From: Bifidobacterium imperatoris
GTDB lineage: Bacteria; Actinomycetota; Actinomycetes; Actinomycetales; Bifidobacteriaceae
DNA length: 64,000 bases
Direction: 5' to 3'
Assembly (NCBI RefSeq): GCF_002860405.1
Contig: NZ_NMWV01000016.1
Coordinates: 62,001-126,000 of the forward strand
Position numbers and translations under genes: made by a program. Shown piece by piece: positions 10,242 through 17,686 of the stretch (position 1 is the stretch's first letter; each line of letters begins with the position of its first letter). The notes under the pieces are model-generated. The model was given only the letters and a program-made list of their open reading frames with translations. It did not search any database and was not told the origin of the DNA.

Positions 10242-10633
10242 TACGTGCTCAAGAACGGGATGCGCTTCTATTGGATGAACTCATCGAGCATCTGGAATAT
10301 GCATACGAAGATGTTTCCGCCTTTTCCGAAGGTGAGGCCTTGGCTTTAAGCCGCAAAGATCGCAATTCGGCGGCCAAAGAAATCGAACAGGCACAGGAAT
10401 GTGCTGCGCATCTGTCTGACTCGTTGCTCGAATCGGTAAATGATGTTCCTTGGAAAGAGCTGCGGGGTCTACGCAACGTAATAGTTCATGAATATGGTGA
10501 AGTTGATTGGGACGTTCTGTATGACACGGTCATCATTGATTTCCCTCCGGTAATTGATGCGCTGAAAGCCTATCGAGAGAATATTGAGCGGCATGACGCA
10601 TCTCAGCATAGGAGTGAGGGAGGGGCGCGATGA
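10238..10633 (+). CDS. hepT: HepT-like HEPN RNase toxin
   Basis: A 131-residue helical HEPN protein. Its RX4HXY motif is visible as RNVIVHEY (Arg79, His84, Tyr86), the RNase active site and the tyrosine that MntA adenylylates in known pairs. The gene overlaps mntA by four bases and the next gene by four bases, so the three are translationally chained. Its position directly behind Wadjet makes a defence island, where such a pair may act in abortive infection or island stabilisation (inference). All active-site residues appear present. Confidence 0.85.
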   Translation: MIRAQERDALLLDELIEHLEYAYEDVSAFSEGEALALSRKDRNSAAKEIEQAQECAAHLSDSLLESVNDVPWKELRGLRNVIVHEYGEVDWDVLYDTVIIDFPPVIDALKAYRENIERHDASQHRSEGGAR

Positions 10634-11235
10634 GCGACGACAGCAGATCAGTCGATAGTTCGGCTTCTTCAAAGCGCCGAGACAACGAACGCACTGTAGC
10701 TGGCGGGCATCGCAGAATGCGGCGAGCGGATCGGGAGATCGTCGATTCCGCGCAGATAGGTGAGATCATCAGCCGCTGCGATATCGTCGATGTCGCATAT
10801 GTGGATGCCGAGGGCCTGACGATGGTGCCGCTCAACTTCGGATACGACTATGATTCGGCGTCTGGCTCCCTCACGCTATGGATTCATTCGGCTGCACACG
10901 GGCGCAAACTCGATGCCATCCGCGCTGCCGATAATCAGCTGCCTGTATCATTCGCCATGAGAACTGACTGCGAGGTCATCGAGGGGCGTACAGCCTGCAA
11001 TTGGGGCGAAGCGTTCACTTCGGTGATCGGTAATGGCATCGCCTCGATTGTGGATGATCTCGAAGAACGTCGCCGCGGACTGCAGTTGCTTATGATGCAT
11101 CAGGCGCATATGCCGCACGTCGAATTCACCGATGCACAGGTGAACGCCGTTACCGTGTGGAAAATCGAAGCAACCAGACTCACAGCAAAAGTACATGCCA
11201 AGCCGAGCCGTGCGCATACTCAACGGATTGCATAG
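10630..11235 (+). CDS. pyridoxamine 5'-phosphate oxidase-like flavin-binding protein (NimA-like)
   Basis: A 201-residue protein with the split-barrel PPOX fold: MRRADREIVD, then DVAYVDAEGLTMVPLNFGYDYD, an HSAAHGRKLDAI strand-helix and a C-terminal VTVWKIE strand. This matches the NimA/flavin-nucleotide-binding branch, which binds FMN or heme and is linked to nitroreduction or antibiotic tolerance. About 30 Ser- and Arg-rich residues precede the domain. Its ATG overlaps the hepT stop, so it is co-translated with the toxin-antitoxin pair although it is not a known part of such systems. It may simply be a housekeeping neighbour. Confidence 0.78.
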   Translation: MSDDSRSVDSSASSKRRDNERTVAGGHRRMRRADREIVDSAQIGEIISRCDIVDVAYVDAEGLTMVPLNFGYDYDSASGSLTLWIHSAAHGRKLDAIRAADNQLPVSFAMRTDCEVIEGRTACNWGEAFTSVIGNGIASIVDDLEERRRGLQLLMMHQAHMPHVEFTDAQVNAVTVWKIEATRLTAKVHAKPSRAHTQRIA

Positions 11236-11239
11236 CTAA

Positions 11240-12118
11240 TTATGCTTCGCCGTCAAGTTCTTGCTCATGCGAGGCGATGGCGGTTTCTACGTCACGCAGT
11301 CGGTTGCGTAGGGCAGCTTCGATGTCGATTCCCTCGGATTGAGCATGGCGTACGATGGCGAGGATTTCGTTGGTATAAGTCGAGGCCTTCGAATGAGAAG
11401 GATTCGTTGTGATTGGTGAATCCGGTATGGCTTCTTCGTTGCAATTCTGAACATCATTCGTCTTGATTGCATCATCGAAGACGGCGAGCAATACATCTCG
11501 ATACGCTGATTTCATGATGCGAGAAACCACTTTGACGGCGCGAGGCAACGCACCTTGTGCGTGTGAGATGCCTTCGAGCACGGACTTGCGATGCTTCTCC
11601 TGCTGTTTCATCCGCTCCCACAGAGCGAGTGTTTCCTCCGGGGAAAGCGTAGCCCCATTTACTTGCGCCTCATCTTCTGCATCATCAGCGTCATCATCAG
11701 GCTCGAAGACGTGTGGGTGGCGGGTAATGAGTTTGTTCACCAGACGATCAGCCACCTCGTCAATGTCAAATGGATCGGTTGAGTCAGAAGCGCACACCCG
11801 TGCTTGGAACACCGACTGCAGCAACACGTCGCCCAGCTCCTCGCGCATGTTATCTCTGTCGTTCGTTTCCACTGCATCCACATACTCGTAGGTCTCTTCA
11901 AGCAATGGCTTAAGAAGCGAACGATTCGTCTGCTTGCCATCCCAAGGGCAGCCGCCCGGCGAATATAGAATGTCCACAATGGCTTTGACCCGCTCCAACG
12001 CGCTTGGAACCTGTGCGACTGGTTTCAGCTTCGAGCACCGTTCAAAGCCGGCCGGCAGGCGATATCCGCGTTGTATGCTTGCGCTCTCTTCCTGGCTGCG
12101 TTCTGTGCTGCTATCCAT
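11240..12118 (-). CDS. mazG: MazG-family nucleoside triphosphate pyrophosphohydrolase
   Basis: A 292-residue MazG protein that hydrolyses NTPs or dNTPs to monophosphates, thought to clean the pool of aberrant nucleotides. The first MazG domain is clear: CPWDGKQTNRSLLKPLLEETYEYVDAV, then EELGDVLLQSVFQA with the metal-binding Glu and Asp residues. The second, C-terminal MazG-like part is degenerate, as in many actinobacteria. It converges with the PPOX gene four bases away. The start with AAGGGAAAA upstream gives a roughly 45-residue leader before the domain, so a shorter start is possible. Confidence 0.88.
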   Translation of the reverse strand: MDSSTERSQEESASIQRGYRLPAGFERCSKLKPVAQVPSALERVKAIVDILYSPGGCPWDGKQTNRSLLKPLLEETYEYVDAVETNDRDNMREELGDVLLQSVFQARVCASDSTDPFDIDEVADRLVNKLITRHPHVFEPDDDADDAEDEAQVNGATLSPEETLALWERMKQQEKHRKSVLEGISHAQGALPRAVKVVSRIMKSAYRDVLLAVFDDAIKTNDVQNCNEEAIPDSPITTNPSHSKASTYTNEILAIVRHAQSEGIDIEAALRNRLRDVETAIASHEQELDGEA

Positions 12119-12250
12119 GTCGTTTTCCCTTTCACTCGAACCGTGAATCTGACTGCTCTAGACATACCAATTATGGCAACGTATCGGGGTCTCACGTTCA
12201 TTGTCATCCATTGCCCAAAGATAGCAACGGATGGCAATGAAGCTTTTGCC

Positions 12251-12331
12251 TTACAGTTCAGCTTGTTCCCACTGCGCCGGCAAAGGAATATTTCGCGTCG
12301 GGGTGACGCAGGCGAGCAGTAGGCCGAGACC
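12251..12331 (-). pseudogene. 81-bp relic of the 3' end of an MFS efflux gene (direct-repeat copy A)
   Basis: Read on the minus strand this encodes GLGLLLACVTPTRNIPLP followed by AQWEQAEL and a stop. It nearly matches the C-terminus of the frameshifted MFS gene that ends at 17687. Homology begins at the stop codon and breaks off at about 12331. The two copies are in the same orientation and bracket the 12.3-17.7 kb module. Apart from this relic and the inverted repeat at 12443, the 421-base gap between mazG and 12540 shows only promoter-like AT-richer sequence and no further gene. Confidence 0.85.
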
Positions 12332-12442
12332 GGTGCTTCTCGTCTCATCCTCGGCCCACCGTACCGGCGCAGGCATGGCCCAGACGCAAAGGGACGTCTA
12401 AAACCATGCAGAAGGAATCTGCCTATGTCTACGAAGATTCCT

Positions 12443-12465
12443 GTCATGCGATTGCTTGACATGAT
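12443..12465. promoter_or_regulatory. inverted-repeat operator candidate, copy 1
   Basis: GTCATG-N11-CATGAT, about 75 bases upstream of the membrane-protein gene at 12540. Its N11 spacer is identical to that of the site at 15901-15923, and the match extends over 27 bases with one difference. The LuxR-type response regulator encoded nearby is the obvious candidate ligand (inference). TTGACA at 12456-12461 lies inside the repeat, but no convincing -10 box sits 16-18 bases downstream, which would suit an activator-dependent promoter. Confidence 0.55.
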
Positions 12466-12539
12466 GTTGTATGGTCGGCCGTTCTCGGATTGAATAAGGA
12501 TTATGGGAAAAGTGACAGCCCTCGAAGAGGAGGATGATC

Positions 12540-13025
12540 ATGACCGATGGTACTTCACACGGCTCCAGTAATAGGCGTTTGTGCAGAAGAGAGGGACGAT
12601 GGCGTTTGTTCGCTGCGGCCGGAACCTGCGCGTTGTATTCCGTCGTGCTGGCTGTATGTGGTCTCATCCGATATGGATGGAGTGAGGAATGGTTCTGGAA
12701 TTCTGGATCGCAGGCGATCGTGTTTCTCCTGCTGGGCGCCGGCTCGCTTGTCGCGGAAGGATTCGCATATCGCGGCAAAGTGGCTGAACGGCTGGAGCCG
12801 GATGCCCATGACCATTTACTTGCCGATAGATCCGACGCTATCGCCGCGAAGATGACACTCATCATCTGCATCAACCTGTGCGTCAACATGTCCACCATCG
12901 CTTTGGTATTCGATATTCAGCCGCTGCAGTATCTGGCGTGGGGTTTGGCCTTGGCCTGCGCATTGTATGCGGTGATTTCAATCGTCGCCAAAACCTATTA
13001 CCAAAATCCAAGGAAGAAGCCATGA
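12540..13025 (+). CDS. small four-helix membrane protein, unknown function
   Basis: A 161-residue integral membrane protein with four hydrophobic segments, near residues 23-45, 55-77, 103-124 and 130-152, and a basic C-terminus. I do not recognise a family. GAGGAGG at 12527-12533 fits ATG 12540 better than ATG 12534. Its stop overlaps the start of the next gene by ATGA, so the two are co-translated. The operator-like inverted repeat at 12443-12465 places it in the presumed regulon of the adjacent two-component system. Confidence 0.75.
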   Translation: MTDGTSHGSSNRRLCRREGRWRLFAAAGTCALYSVVLAVCGLIRYGWSEEWFWNSGSQAIVFLLLGAGSLVAEGFAYRGKVAERLEPDAHDHLLADRSDAIAAKMTLIICINLCVNMSTIALVFDIQPLQYLAWGLALACALYAVISIVAKTYYQNPRKKP

Positions 13026-13330
13026 ATCGACAGAAGAAGAACTCGACTGAGATGAAACACCGGTGCAAGAACGTGAAGGGAACGTATCGTTTGCCTCTAA
13101 AATGGTGGGAACTTTTGGCGTACGTGTTGATTTTTGTGCTGGCATTGGTTTTCAACGCGATGCAATTCCCTAAATGGGTAGTCGTTCCACTTGTTTTAGC
13201 AATCCTATTGGTTCGGCCATCCGAATACTTCTCGCAAAAAGAAGGAAGAATCGGGCGGATAAAACCTGTGAGCAGGGACACCACTATAGTCAGGTTCCGT
13301 AACGCAGCTGGTGGTGGTCTTCGAGCCTGA
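13022..13330 (+). CDS. small membrane protein, unknown function
   Basis: A 102-residue protein with a basic N-terminus (MNRQKKNSTEMKHRCKN), two closely spaced hydrophobic segments around residues 31-64 and a basic cytoplasmic-looking tail. Translation is coupled to the preceding gene through ATGA, with GGAAGAAG as ribosome site. No family recognised. With its partner it forms a two-gene membrane cassette behind operator copy 1. Stop at 13328-13330; about 100 bases without a gene follow. Confidence 0.65.
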   Translation: MNRQKKNSTEMKHRCKNVKGTYRLPLKWWELLAYVLIFVLALVFNAMQFPKWVVVPLVLAILLVRPSEYFSQKEGRIGRIKPVSRDTTIVRFRNAAGGGLRA

Positions 13331-13427
13331 TAAATAAGAGCAGAGGGTTCGGACCATGCTTCGTGAGGGAGCCGCATACAATGGAATGTGTAATGCTTCA
13401 TAGGGGGATTTTGGATTGGAGGCTGTC

Positions 13428-13664
13428 ATGGCGAGGATCGGCATGAGCAACCTGTTGGAGGCAAATGGTCTTCGACTGGGATACACGGCGAGAACGGTTA
13501 CGGTCACCGAGCCGGCGACCGGATTCAAGATCGTGTTCAACAATGATGGCACGGTGCGCAGCAACACTTTCCCCTCCGAATCGCTTCCACTGGTGGAAGG
13601 CTACTTCAAGCGTTCCTACCCGTTCGTGGAGGATGCGCGCGAAGTGGATCGCGAATATGCCTGA
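13428..13664 (+). CDS. hypothetical protein, partner of DUF4160-like protein
   Basis: A 78-residue soluble protein starting MARIGMSNLLEANGLR. GGAGG at 13418-13422 selects ATG 13428 over an upstream TTG at 13416. It is followed with an 8-base overlap by a DUF4160-like gene. DUF4160 genes often stand next to a small DUF2442-type gene in toxin-antitoxin-like pairs. This protein has a similar size and position, but I cannot confirm that family from the sequence. Confidence 0.6.
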   Translation: MARIGMSNLLEANGLRLGYTARTVTVTEPATGFKIVFNNDGTVRSNTFPSESLPLVEGYFKRSYPFVEDAREVDREYA

Positions 13665-13926
13665 GATCTGGTTTGAAGACGTCGCCGGATACGAGTTTTA
13701 TGTGACCAGCAATGACGGCGGTCACGGCGTGCATTTTCATATCAAACGCAACAACTCGTATCGGCTTGCCAAGTTCGTGCTGACCGCTGACGGGGATGTG
13801 GTCGTGGACTCGACCACGCTGGATGCCAAGACGACACGGAAGATTCAGTTGTACATGCGCCGCAATTGGAACGGTTTCGTCCAAGCATGGCGCAGTTTCT
13901 TCGGTAACTGCCATTTCGACAAGTGA
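13657..13926 (+). CDS. DUF4160-like small protein
   Basis: An 89-residue protein beginning MPEIWFEDVAGYEFYV, with a central HGVHFHIK stretch, a short strand-rich middle and an aromatic C-terminus (MRRNWNGFVQAWRSFF). This follows the DUF4160 pattern of MPEI start, HFH strand and W...N...W terminal helix. It overlaps the preceding gene by 8 bases, so expression is coupled. The function of DUF4160 is not established; it is frequently annotated in toxin-antitoxin-like pairs. It lies between the membrane cassette and the histidine kinase (convergent). Confidence 0.6.
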   Translation: MPEIWFEDVAGYEFYVTSNDGGHGVHFHIKRNNSYRLAKFVLTADGDVVVDSTTLDAKTTRKIQLYMRRNWNGFVQAWRSFFGNCHFDK

Positions 13927-13953
13927 CAGGTTCGACAGGAGATATTTGGCGTT

Positions 13954-15171
13954 CTACTGTTGTAGTTCGCTGTCTGACTTGCTCGGGATGCGGACGTCCA
14001 GTTGCCAGTGCCGCTGTTCCGTGTGGATGGTGAAGCTGCCGCCGGCTGTTTCGACGATGGTGCGGTAACGGTCGAGGCCACGGCCCAATCCAAGTTTTCC
14101 GTCATGTTCGGCGATGGTGTCACTGACGGAGATACGGATCTCCTCGGCATCGAAGCCGATGGAGACGGCGTACCATTCGGCCGGGTCGGCGTGCTTGGCG
14201 ATGTTCGCGTACAGTTCCGTCAGCAATCCTATGAGCAGTCGCATCATGCCGGGGGAGAGCGGACGGCGGAATTCTCCGAGCAGACTGTCACCGGTGAAGC
14301 CGAGCGATTCGAGCTTCGCCTCCTCGTCATCAATCAGGGATTGCAGCTCCGCCTGTTGTACGGTGGTGTGATCTGTGGCCGTTGTCAGCGGAAATGTTGC
14401 CGTGCTTCGCGGTTCCGATGGTTGTGATTGCGGCTGTTGCTCCGGATGCTCTTCCAGTGACTCGATGACTGCGTGCGTGTGGGTCATGGCGCGATTGGCC
14501 GCGTCGCGCAGTTCCCGGAGTTGCCGGCGGTATTCCTGTTCGCCGGCGGGCATGCCGCTGGTCTCGGCGTGGTCGATGCGCAGGATGAGATAGGCGAGAT
14601 CGTTGCTGATGGTGTCATGCAAATTGCGGGCCGTGTCCTCGCGCTCCTGCTGGCGACGCAGCAGATACGAGTCATGATCGCGCTGCCGCATCATGTGCAG
14701 CAGCAGGCCGGTCACTAGCGGGAAGCAATAGAGTGCGACATGCATCAACGTAGCTACCAGCAGACGGTTGCTACTAGGTGGTGCGGGAGCGACCAGCAAT
14801 ACGAGCAGCATGCCGGTGGCGATTGCGCCGGACCGTGTGCTGAGATAGGCAAGGAATCCCGTACAGATAATGCTGATGGCCAATGGAGTGATCATGAGTG
14901 TCATTACCAGCAGAATCTCGCCGGCCACGAGCGCCGCCCAAAGGAACCATTGCGGGCGGAACATGCCGCCGATCAGACCGACGAGCATCACCAGAACCAG
15001 CGCAAGATGCCACACGCTCACCGTCGAGGCAGCATCCGTCGCGGCCCGGACCATGCATTCCGCGATAAGGGCGGCAGCCAACAGCACGCATGCCGCCGCG
15101 ATGACCGGATGATCGTTGCTTGGACCGATTCGTCCGATAAGATGGTTTACAGCAGATCGTATCTGGCGCAT
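13954..15171 (-). CDS. sensor histidine kinase, HPK7/NarL-partner class
   Basis: A 405-residue sensor with five or six hydrophobic segments in residues 22-160 and almost no extracellular loops, typical of intramembrane sensors. The HisKA_3 box ARNLHDTISNDLAYLIL places the phospho-histidine at 185, and a degenerate HATPase domain ends with GLGRGLDRYRTIVETAGG. A Gln/Ser/Pro-rich linker near residues 245-265 is unusual. Its start overlaps the end of the response-regulator gene by 25 bases, so it is the second gene of a regulator-kinase operon. The short-loop sensor design often detects envelope stress or cell-wall antibiotics. Confidence 0.9.
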   Translation of the reverse strand: MRQIRSAVNHLIGRIGPSNDHPVIAAACVLLAAALIAECMVRAATDAASTVSVWHLALVLVMLVGLIGGMFRPQWFLWAALVAGEILLVMTLMITPLAISIICTGFLAYLSTRSGAIATGMLLVLLVAPAPPSSNRLLVATLMHVALYCFPLVTGLLLHMMRQRDHDSYLLRRQQEREDTARNLHDTISNDLAYLILRIDHAETSGMPAGEQEYRRQLRELRDAANRAMTHTHAVIESLEEHPEQQPQSQPSEPRSTATFPLTTATDHTTVQQAELQSLIDDEEAKLESLGFTGDSLLGEFRRPLSPGMMRLLIGLLTELYANIAKHADPAEWYAVSIGFDAEEIRISVSDTIAEHDGKLGLGRGLDRYRTIVETAGGSFTIHTEQRHWQLDVRIPSKSDSELQQ

Positions 15172-15872
15172 GCCTCCAGCACCTCCCTGCGGCTGGTCAC
15201 ACCGAGCTTGTCGGCCGCGCGATGCACGTACGTGAACACACTGCCCTTGGCAATACCCAGCCGCTGTGCGATCTCGTCGGTGGTCAAACGCTGCGCGTAC
15301 AGGCGCAGGATATCCTTCTCGCGCGCGGACAATGAGTCCTTCATGTCCTCGGACATCTTCGCCGGCACCGTGCCGGACAACAACGCATACGCCGAGGCCG
15401 CGTCATGGAAGCCCGCCTCGGCCTGAGCGGCGGTTGGCTTTCCGGCGGCCGCCCGCCGCACCGCATCAGTAATGTCGGTCTTGAGCCGTTCCTTGGCGAG
15501 CAGTCCCTGCGCGCCCGCTTTGATCGCCTCCGCCCGGTAGACGTCCGTCGAATACGAGGTGACGCAGATGACACCCACCTCGCCCGTCCTGCGCCGGATG
15601 CGCCGGCACACGTCCGCGCCGGTGATGCCGCCCAACGCCATGTCCAATACGAGCACGTCCGGCCGCGTATGCGCGTTGTGGCAGTGCTCGATCGCCACCG
15701 CCGGCGACCCCGTGCTCCACACGACGTGGAAATCCCGAGACATGGCCGCGATCATCGCGCACATCGCATCCAACGCGAACGGATCATTATCCAACACGCC
15801 GATGCGGATCACACCCGCCGTCTCCGGATCGTTCCCAAGTCCCATGACATCCACTGTACCGCCGACTGCCAT
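15147..15872 (-). CDS. LuxR/NarL-family response regulator
   Basis: A 241-residue regulator. The receiver domain shows the acidic pair in GVLDNDPF (Asp28, Asp30), phospho-acceptor Asp77 in VLVLDMALGG and CVTSYS as switch region. A C-terminal LuxR helix-turn-helix (LSAREKDILRLYAQ to RREVLEACARYD) binds DNA. The start was set at 15872 because GGAGAG lies just upstream; frames from 15920 or 16058 would run through the operator-like repeat at 15901-15923. That repeat lies between this gene and the divergent cassette at 15994, suggesting autoregulation plus control of the cassette. Confidence 0.9.
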   Translation of the reverse strand: MAVGGTVDVMGLGNDPETAGVIRIGVLDNDPFALDAMCAMIAAMSRDFHVVWSTGSPAVAIEHCHNAHTRPDVLVLDMALGGITGADVCRRIRRRTGEVGVICVTSYSTDVYRAEAIKAGAQGLLAKERLKTDITDAVRRAAAGKPTAAQAEAGFHDAASAYALLSGTVPAKMSEDMKDSLSAREKDILRLYAQRLTTDEIAQRLGIAKGSVFTYVHRAADKLGVTSRREVLEACARYDLL

Positions 15873-15900
15873 TGGCTCTCCGGCATGAAACGGCACTGCT

Positions 15901-15923
15901 GTCATGCGATTGCTTGACATGAC
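15901..15923. promoter_or_regulatory. inverted-repeat operator candidate, copy 2
   Basis: A perfect GTCATG-N11-CATGAC dyad located between the divergent response-regulator gene (start 15872, minus) and the membrane cassette at 15994 (plus). The 11-base spacer CGATTGCTTGA is identical to copy 1 at 12443-12465. Two such sites, both beside genes of the same module, suggest a shared operator for the LuxR-type regulator (inference). Confidence 0.55.
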
Positions 15924-15993
15924 GTTGCGATTGCGGAGCGTGCATGGATTCAATGAGATTTGTTGGTGCACGACGAAGGCAAGGAGACCACGG

Positions 15994-16473
15994 ATGGGAA
16001 ACCGCGTATGGAAAGATGGCGGCCGTGTCGGAACGATCATCACTATTGTGGTCGTCACGGCATTAGTGGTGGCGGGATTATGGTTCGCATGGACGCGATA
16101 CCAAAGCTACAGTACGGTTCAGAATTTGTCGCAGAGGTTCTCGATCTCATTTCCCAAAGATGCGAGGGCAATCGTCAGTAAGGAAGAGGAGAGTTTCCAC
16201 GGAGACGGGTACAGGTACGTGAAGATCACCGCCGACCCGGAAAAAGTTAACGACACCATTCTGGACGACAGAGAGTACTCAAGCAATCGATTGTCGCAGG
16301 AGAGCATACGCATGGTCAAGGAAGCAAATACGACTCTGCAATTGGATCTGGGAACACAACTTGATGATCTGTACGATCAGCCTCATAGGGAGATAAACAA
16401 CGAGAGCGGTACGCTGATCATCATCCGTGATGCTGATTCCTCGGAATGGCATTTCTTCGAATGCCTGATCTGA
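15994..16473 (+). CDS. membrane-anchored extracytoplasmic protein, unknown function
   Basis: A 159-residue protein with a single N-terminal hydrophobic helix (residues 12-33, GTIITIVVVTALVVAGLWFA) and a soluble mixed alpha/beta domain predicted outside the membrane. AAGGAGA upstream fixes ATG 15994. It is the first gene of a four-gene run (15994-17528) with gaps of 11 and 13 bases and a final four-base overlap. No family recognised. Its position behind operator copy 2 suggests it belongs to the response of the neighbouring two-component system. Confidence 0.7.
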   Translation: MGNRVWKDGGRVGTIITIVVVTALVVAGLWFAWTRYQSYSTVQNLSQRFSISFPKDARAIVSKEEESFHGDGYRYVKITADPEKVNDTILDDREYSSNRLSQESIRMVKEANTTLQLDLGTQLDDLYDQPHREINNESGTLIIIRDADSSEWHFFECLI

Positions 16474-16484
16474 AAGGACCTTCC

Positions 16485-16829
16485 ATGAAGTATCTGATTG
16501 TCATTGACATGCTGCCCACATACGGGCTACTGTGCTATCTGCTGGTCAGCATTTGCATCACACTGGCGTTTCGCTGGCTTGCGCATGCGTGCGAAGACCA
16601 GCGGCGACTGCGTTTCGCCGTCATCGCGCTACTGGTTGGCTCGCTATCTGTTGCCCTGCTTACCGGCTGCGTGTACACCATCGCGATGCCATACGCACAA
16701 CCGGACATGGTTGATTTCTATCGCGCATACCGTCCCGCTGTGTTGGTGTTCCTCACGGGATTGTTCTGTGTGCAGTCCGTGTTCGGCGTCGCCGCCGTGC
16801 AAGCGCCCCGTAAACGACATAATGCCTGA
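16485..16829 (+). CDS. small membrane protein with three predicted helices, unknown function
   Basis: A 114-residue protein with hydrophobic segments near residues 10-31, 42-66 and 83-104 and a basic C-terminus (APRKRHNA). The start at 16485 follows TGAAAGGA, the same ribosome-site context as the next gene. I see no known domain. Third helix ends GLFCVQSVFGVAAVQ. It lies between the anchored extracytoplasmic protein and the SdpI-like mini-protein and is likely co-transcribed with both. Confidence 0.65.
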   Translation: MKYLIVIDMLPTYGLLCYLLVSICITLAFRWLAHACEDQRRLRFAVIALLVGSLSVALLTGCVYTIAMPYAQPDMVDFYRAYRPAVLVFLTGLFCVQSVFGVAAVQAPRKRHNA

Positions 16830-16842
16830 AAGGATTCGGGAT

Positions 16843-17043
16843 ATGCTTCTTTGTCTGATCGGTTTGTTCCTGCCGATAGTCCGGTGGTGCCTCTCCATGT
16901 ATGGGTTCGCGAAGAACGGCCAATTGGAGAGGAATTATCAGGTCGGCATCAAGACCCGTTGGACCATCGCGAATTTCGATGCAGAAAAGCTTACTTGGAA
17001 TCGAACATATGAAGATATTCGGAGGGAAAGGATAAGCAAATGA
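16843..17043 (+). CDS. mini SdpI-like membrane protein
   Basis: A 66-residue protein: one hydrophobic segment (MLLCLIGLFLPIVRWCLSMYGF) followed by NYQVGIKTRWTIANFDAEKLTWNRTY. The second part resembles the conserved SdpI-family signature N-x-x-IGIRT-x-WT-x-x-N-x-x-x-W-x-x-T. SdpI proteins give immunity to cannibalism toxins and normally have four to six helices, so this is a truncated or minimal version. ATG 16843 has AAAGGA nine bases upstream; ATG 16822 is possible. Its stop overlaps the acetyltransferase start. Confidence 0.55.
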   Translation: MLLCLIGLFLPIVRWCLSMYGFAKNGQLERNYQVGIKTRWTIANFDAEKLTWNRTYEDIRRERISK

Positions 17044-17528
17044 CGATTTGTGTCGCTCCGATCGAACCACGATGGTTCGAGGAGAAGGCGCAAGTGCAGT
17101 CGCAAACATGGCGGGAACTCAACCAAGGCAAGATTCCGCAGGAGATCGTGGACGCCATCACCCCGCAGTTCGCGTTGAAACTCACCGAGGCCCACGCCAA
17201 GAACTCCGATCAGGTTACCCTGGTGGCGCTTGACGACGATCATGTGATCGGGTTCGCGGAACTGCTGCGCACGCCGCGCCCTACGATCGATCGTCCCGAA
17301 GCGGCGGAACTTGCCTCACTGTACGTGTTGGCCGACCGGCATCGGCGGGGCGTCGGACGCATGCTGGTCGAAACCGGCAAACAGGCTATCGGCAACGACA
17401 GACTCGTGCTCTGGGTCGCCGGGTTCAACGCCAACGCGCAGGGCTTCTATCGGCATATCGGCTTCCACGAGACCGGCCGCGCCCAAACCGAGGACATGGG
17501 ACCGGAACTCGAAATGACCAACTACTGA
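17040..17528 (+). CDS. GNAT-family N-acetyltransferase
   Basis: A 162-residue acetyl-CoA-dependent acetyltransferase. The GNAT core is visible: strand VALDDDHVIGFAELL, then ELASLYVLADRHRRGVGRMLVE with the acetyl-CoA loop RRGVGR, and VLWVAGFNANAQGFYRHIGFHETGR as the C-terminal beta-alpha. Such enzymes acetylate small molecules or protein N-termini; the substrate cannot be deduced. The ATGA overlap with the SdpI-like gene places it at the end of the cassette behind operator copy 2. Confidence 0.85.
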   Translation: MTICVAPIEPRWFEEKAQVQSQTWRELNQGKIPQEIVDAITPQFALKLTEAHAKNSDQVTLVALDDDHVIGFAELLRTPRPTIDRPEAAELASLYVLADRHRRGVGRMLVETGKQAIGNDRLVLWVAGFNANAQGFYRHIGFHETGRAQTEDMGPELEMTNY

Positions 17529-17575
17529 TTCAGGTGGTGGTCCCAAGCTGATTTTGCAATCAGAACTGAGAAAAT

Positions 17576-17604
17576 GGCATTGCCAATGTGATGTTGGCAA
17601 TGCC
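17576..17604. terminator. hairpin between acetyltransferase and MFS pseudogene
   Basis: A perfect 11-bp stem (GGCATTGCCAA / TTGGCAATGCC) with a 7-base loop. The A-rich flank on the left (GAGAAAAT) would read as a T-tract on the minus strand, so it best terminates the minus-strand MFS gene, and it may also stop the plus-strand cassette. Confidence 0.6.
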
Positions 17605-17686
17605 GTTGCTGCGCATATCGGATGTGTCTTAAGCCGGCGCAGGTGGCTCATGTTCACCTACACCGGCCATTAGTTTTATGCGTGCA

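Noticed and set aside
12456..12484. TTGACA as -35 box of a classical promoter for the 12540 gene
   Set aside because: No -10-like hexamer at 16-18 bases downstream; better read as part of the operator-like dyad.
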